NCBI RefSeq assembly: GCF_031191545.1 | Contig: NZ_CP133472.1 | Span: 992,001 to 1,056,000 of the forward strand | DNA: 64,000 bases | Direction: 5' to 3' | Source of the DNA: Schaalia odontolytica | GTDB taxonomy: Bacteria > Actinomycetota > Actinomycetes > Actinomycetales > Actinomycetaceae | Shown here: in pieces, positions 63,207 to 64,000 of the stretch | Layout of the letters: each line of letters starts with the position of its first letter | Numbering within the stretch: the stretch's first letter is position 1 | The notes under the pieces: generated by a model | Seen by the model: only the letters and a program-made list of their open reading frames with translations | Database searches by the model: none | Told to the model about the DNA's origin: nothing | Program-made: the position numbers and the translations under genes

Positions 63207-63662
63207 TCACGGACCTAACATCTCATCTGCCAGAACATGAGCAACTAGCGCGACCATACTCCAACACATGACGTGGATGACGGAGACGGCGTTGAGGACA
63301 GTCACCGTCGAATTGCGCTTTCGGTCCCACTTATCCCCCGACCGGCGTCGCGCCGTGAAACCAGCCATCAAGTCGACCAGTCCGACAACTCCCAGTGGAA
63401 TGGCAACCACGGCGAAGGGAAGGCACAAGTAGAACAACGCAACGAGGGGATCACCCAGGATGAGTTCGGAGATCAACCAGACGAAGCCCACGACAACGGC
63501 GCACCCAAGCCCGATCACGGACACAACTCCGGTCCAGGCCGACAAGCCGCCCACGAACAAACGCCCCACGACTTGGCGGGCCGCGCCCAGATTTGTCACA
63601 CCGGCACCCTTGCGCTTCAAGAGTCCCCCTCTGCGCTTAACATCGTTGTCAGTGCGAGTCAC
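63207..63662 (-). CDS. Small membrane protein of unknown function
   Basis: 151 residues from GTG 63662, which has GGAGG nine bases upstream; the longer frame upstream is a Cys/Pro/Arg-rich shadow. Four hydrophobic segments (about 30-52, 56-80, 108-123, 128-146), with the loop TARRRSGDKWDRKRN between the second pair. No motif recognised. Confidence 0.72.
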   Translation of the reverse strand: MTRTDNDVKRRGGLLKRKGAGVTNLGAARQVVGRLFVGGLSAWTGVVSVIGLGCAVVVGFVWLISELILGDPLVALFYLCLPFAVVAIPLGVVGLVDLMAGFTARRRSGDKWDRKRNSTVTVLNAVSVIHVMCWSMVALVAHVLADEMLGP

Positions 63663-63745
63663 TCTTCCACACCTCCACGAAGGAGCCGCCACGGGCGACA
63701 TCCAGCACGACAGCAACGTTCTCGTGAGGCGCAAACGCACCGGCC

Positions 63746-64000
63746 CTACAGCAACGCAGTGAGGTACAAGAACCCATAGAACAAACCAATCAGGACGACG
63801 AGGCCAACAACGACGAGTGGCGGGGCCTTGACCAGAAGTGACCGGAGGACATACCTGCGATCGCGGCGAATATGAGCAACCAGCCGCCAGCGCCGAACAG
63901 CATGGACAGGATCCACGTGACGCGCGCACGCGCGGGGACGACCCCGCCACCGGCTGCCTGCTGCATGCCTTCACCGGGGGCGACGGACGGCGAAGGCGTG
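63746..64000 (-). pseudogene. Frameshifted small membrane-protein gene (5' part off the window)
   Basis: Two minus-strand frames each look like half of one small membrane protein. From 64000, one frame reads MQQAAGGGVVPARARVTWIL, then a hydrophobic run (MLFGAGGWLLIFAAIAG), and ends in a poor tail at the TGA at 63790-63792. From about 63860 another frame reads RYVLRSLLVKAPPLVVVG and LIGLFYGFLYLTALL to the stop at 63746. A frameshift near 63855-63870 would join them. The second could instead be a separate 56-residue gene from GTG 63916. Confidence 0.45.

Overview
The window looks like chromosomal DNA of a high-GC Gram-positive actinobacterium, most probably an oral Actinomyces/Schaalia-type species. 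The signs are very high GC at third codon positions, many GTG and TTG starts, an Actinomyces-style sortase pilus operon, a class Ib ribonucleotide reductase, and the conserved origin-proximal actinobacterial block fhaA-fhaB-pstP-rodA-pbpA-pknA-pknB with trpG, srtE, a DUF881 gene, crgA, a rhomboid gene and ppiA beside it. The species name is inference; no rRNA or tRNA gene is visible.

Layout: 1-4.9 kb, minus strand, pilin - class C sortase - large surface protein (cut by the left edge). 5.5-7.3 kb, serine dehydratase. 7.7-11 kb, MacB/FtsX-type ABC exporter. 11.3-12.3 kb, a lone AbiEi/DUF559 protein between two near-identical palindromes. 12.8-16.4 kb, an ABC-class ATPase and three small Tyr/Gln/Pro-rich membrane proteins, each ending in its own terminator. 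16.6-19.7 kb, nrdE-nrdI and a separately terminated nrdH, with a DnaA-box cluster and a long repeat array upstream. 21-28 kb, patatin-like protein, GtrA-like protein, oligopeptidase B, a membrane-anchored hypothetical and an RNase HI fusion. 28.6-31.7 kb, a polar amino-acid ABC importer. 32-38 kb, AzlCD, a two-component system, OmpA-like protein, lipoprotein and proline iminopeptidase. 38-41.6 kb, TPR and AAA+ proteins. 42.3 kb, nrdF. 43.7-52.9 kb, the cell-wall growth and Ser/Thr signalling operon. 55-61 kb, trpG, a 51-residue protein, class E sortase, DUF881 protein, crgA, DUF364 protein, rhomboid protease and cyclophilin. 61.5-64 kb, small membrane proteins, the last apparently frameshifted.

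The most unusual content is intergenic. Several spaces hold arrays of short boxes in fixed register, direct boxes followed by inverted copies. Family R1 (consensus GCGGATAGGTT) has boxes at offsets 0, 19, 38, then inverted at 52, 71 and sometimes 90, in four copies. Family R2 (TACACCCGATCAG) uses the same 19-bp period. Family R3 (GAAACC-N3-G-CACC) uses a 42-bp period and a constant 76-bp step at the switch of orientation, at two loci. The second R3 locus lies between two R1 copies. Separately, the 13-mer GACGAGGCCGGGG occurs exactly eight times, in spacers and protein linkers, sometimes as inverted pairs, which recalls DNA uptake sequences.

How the genes work together: NrdH, NrdI, NrdE and NrdF make deoxyribonucleotides. 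PknA, PknB and PstP with the FHA proteins, RodA, PbpA and CrgA control wall growth and division. SrtC assembles pili and SrtE is a housekeeping wall-anchoring sortase.
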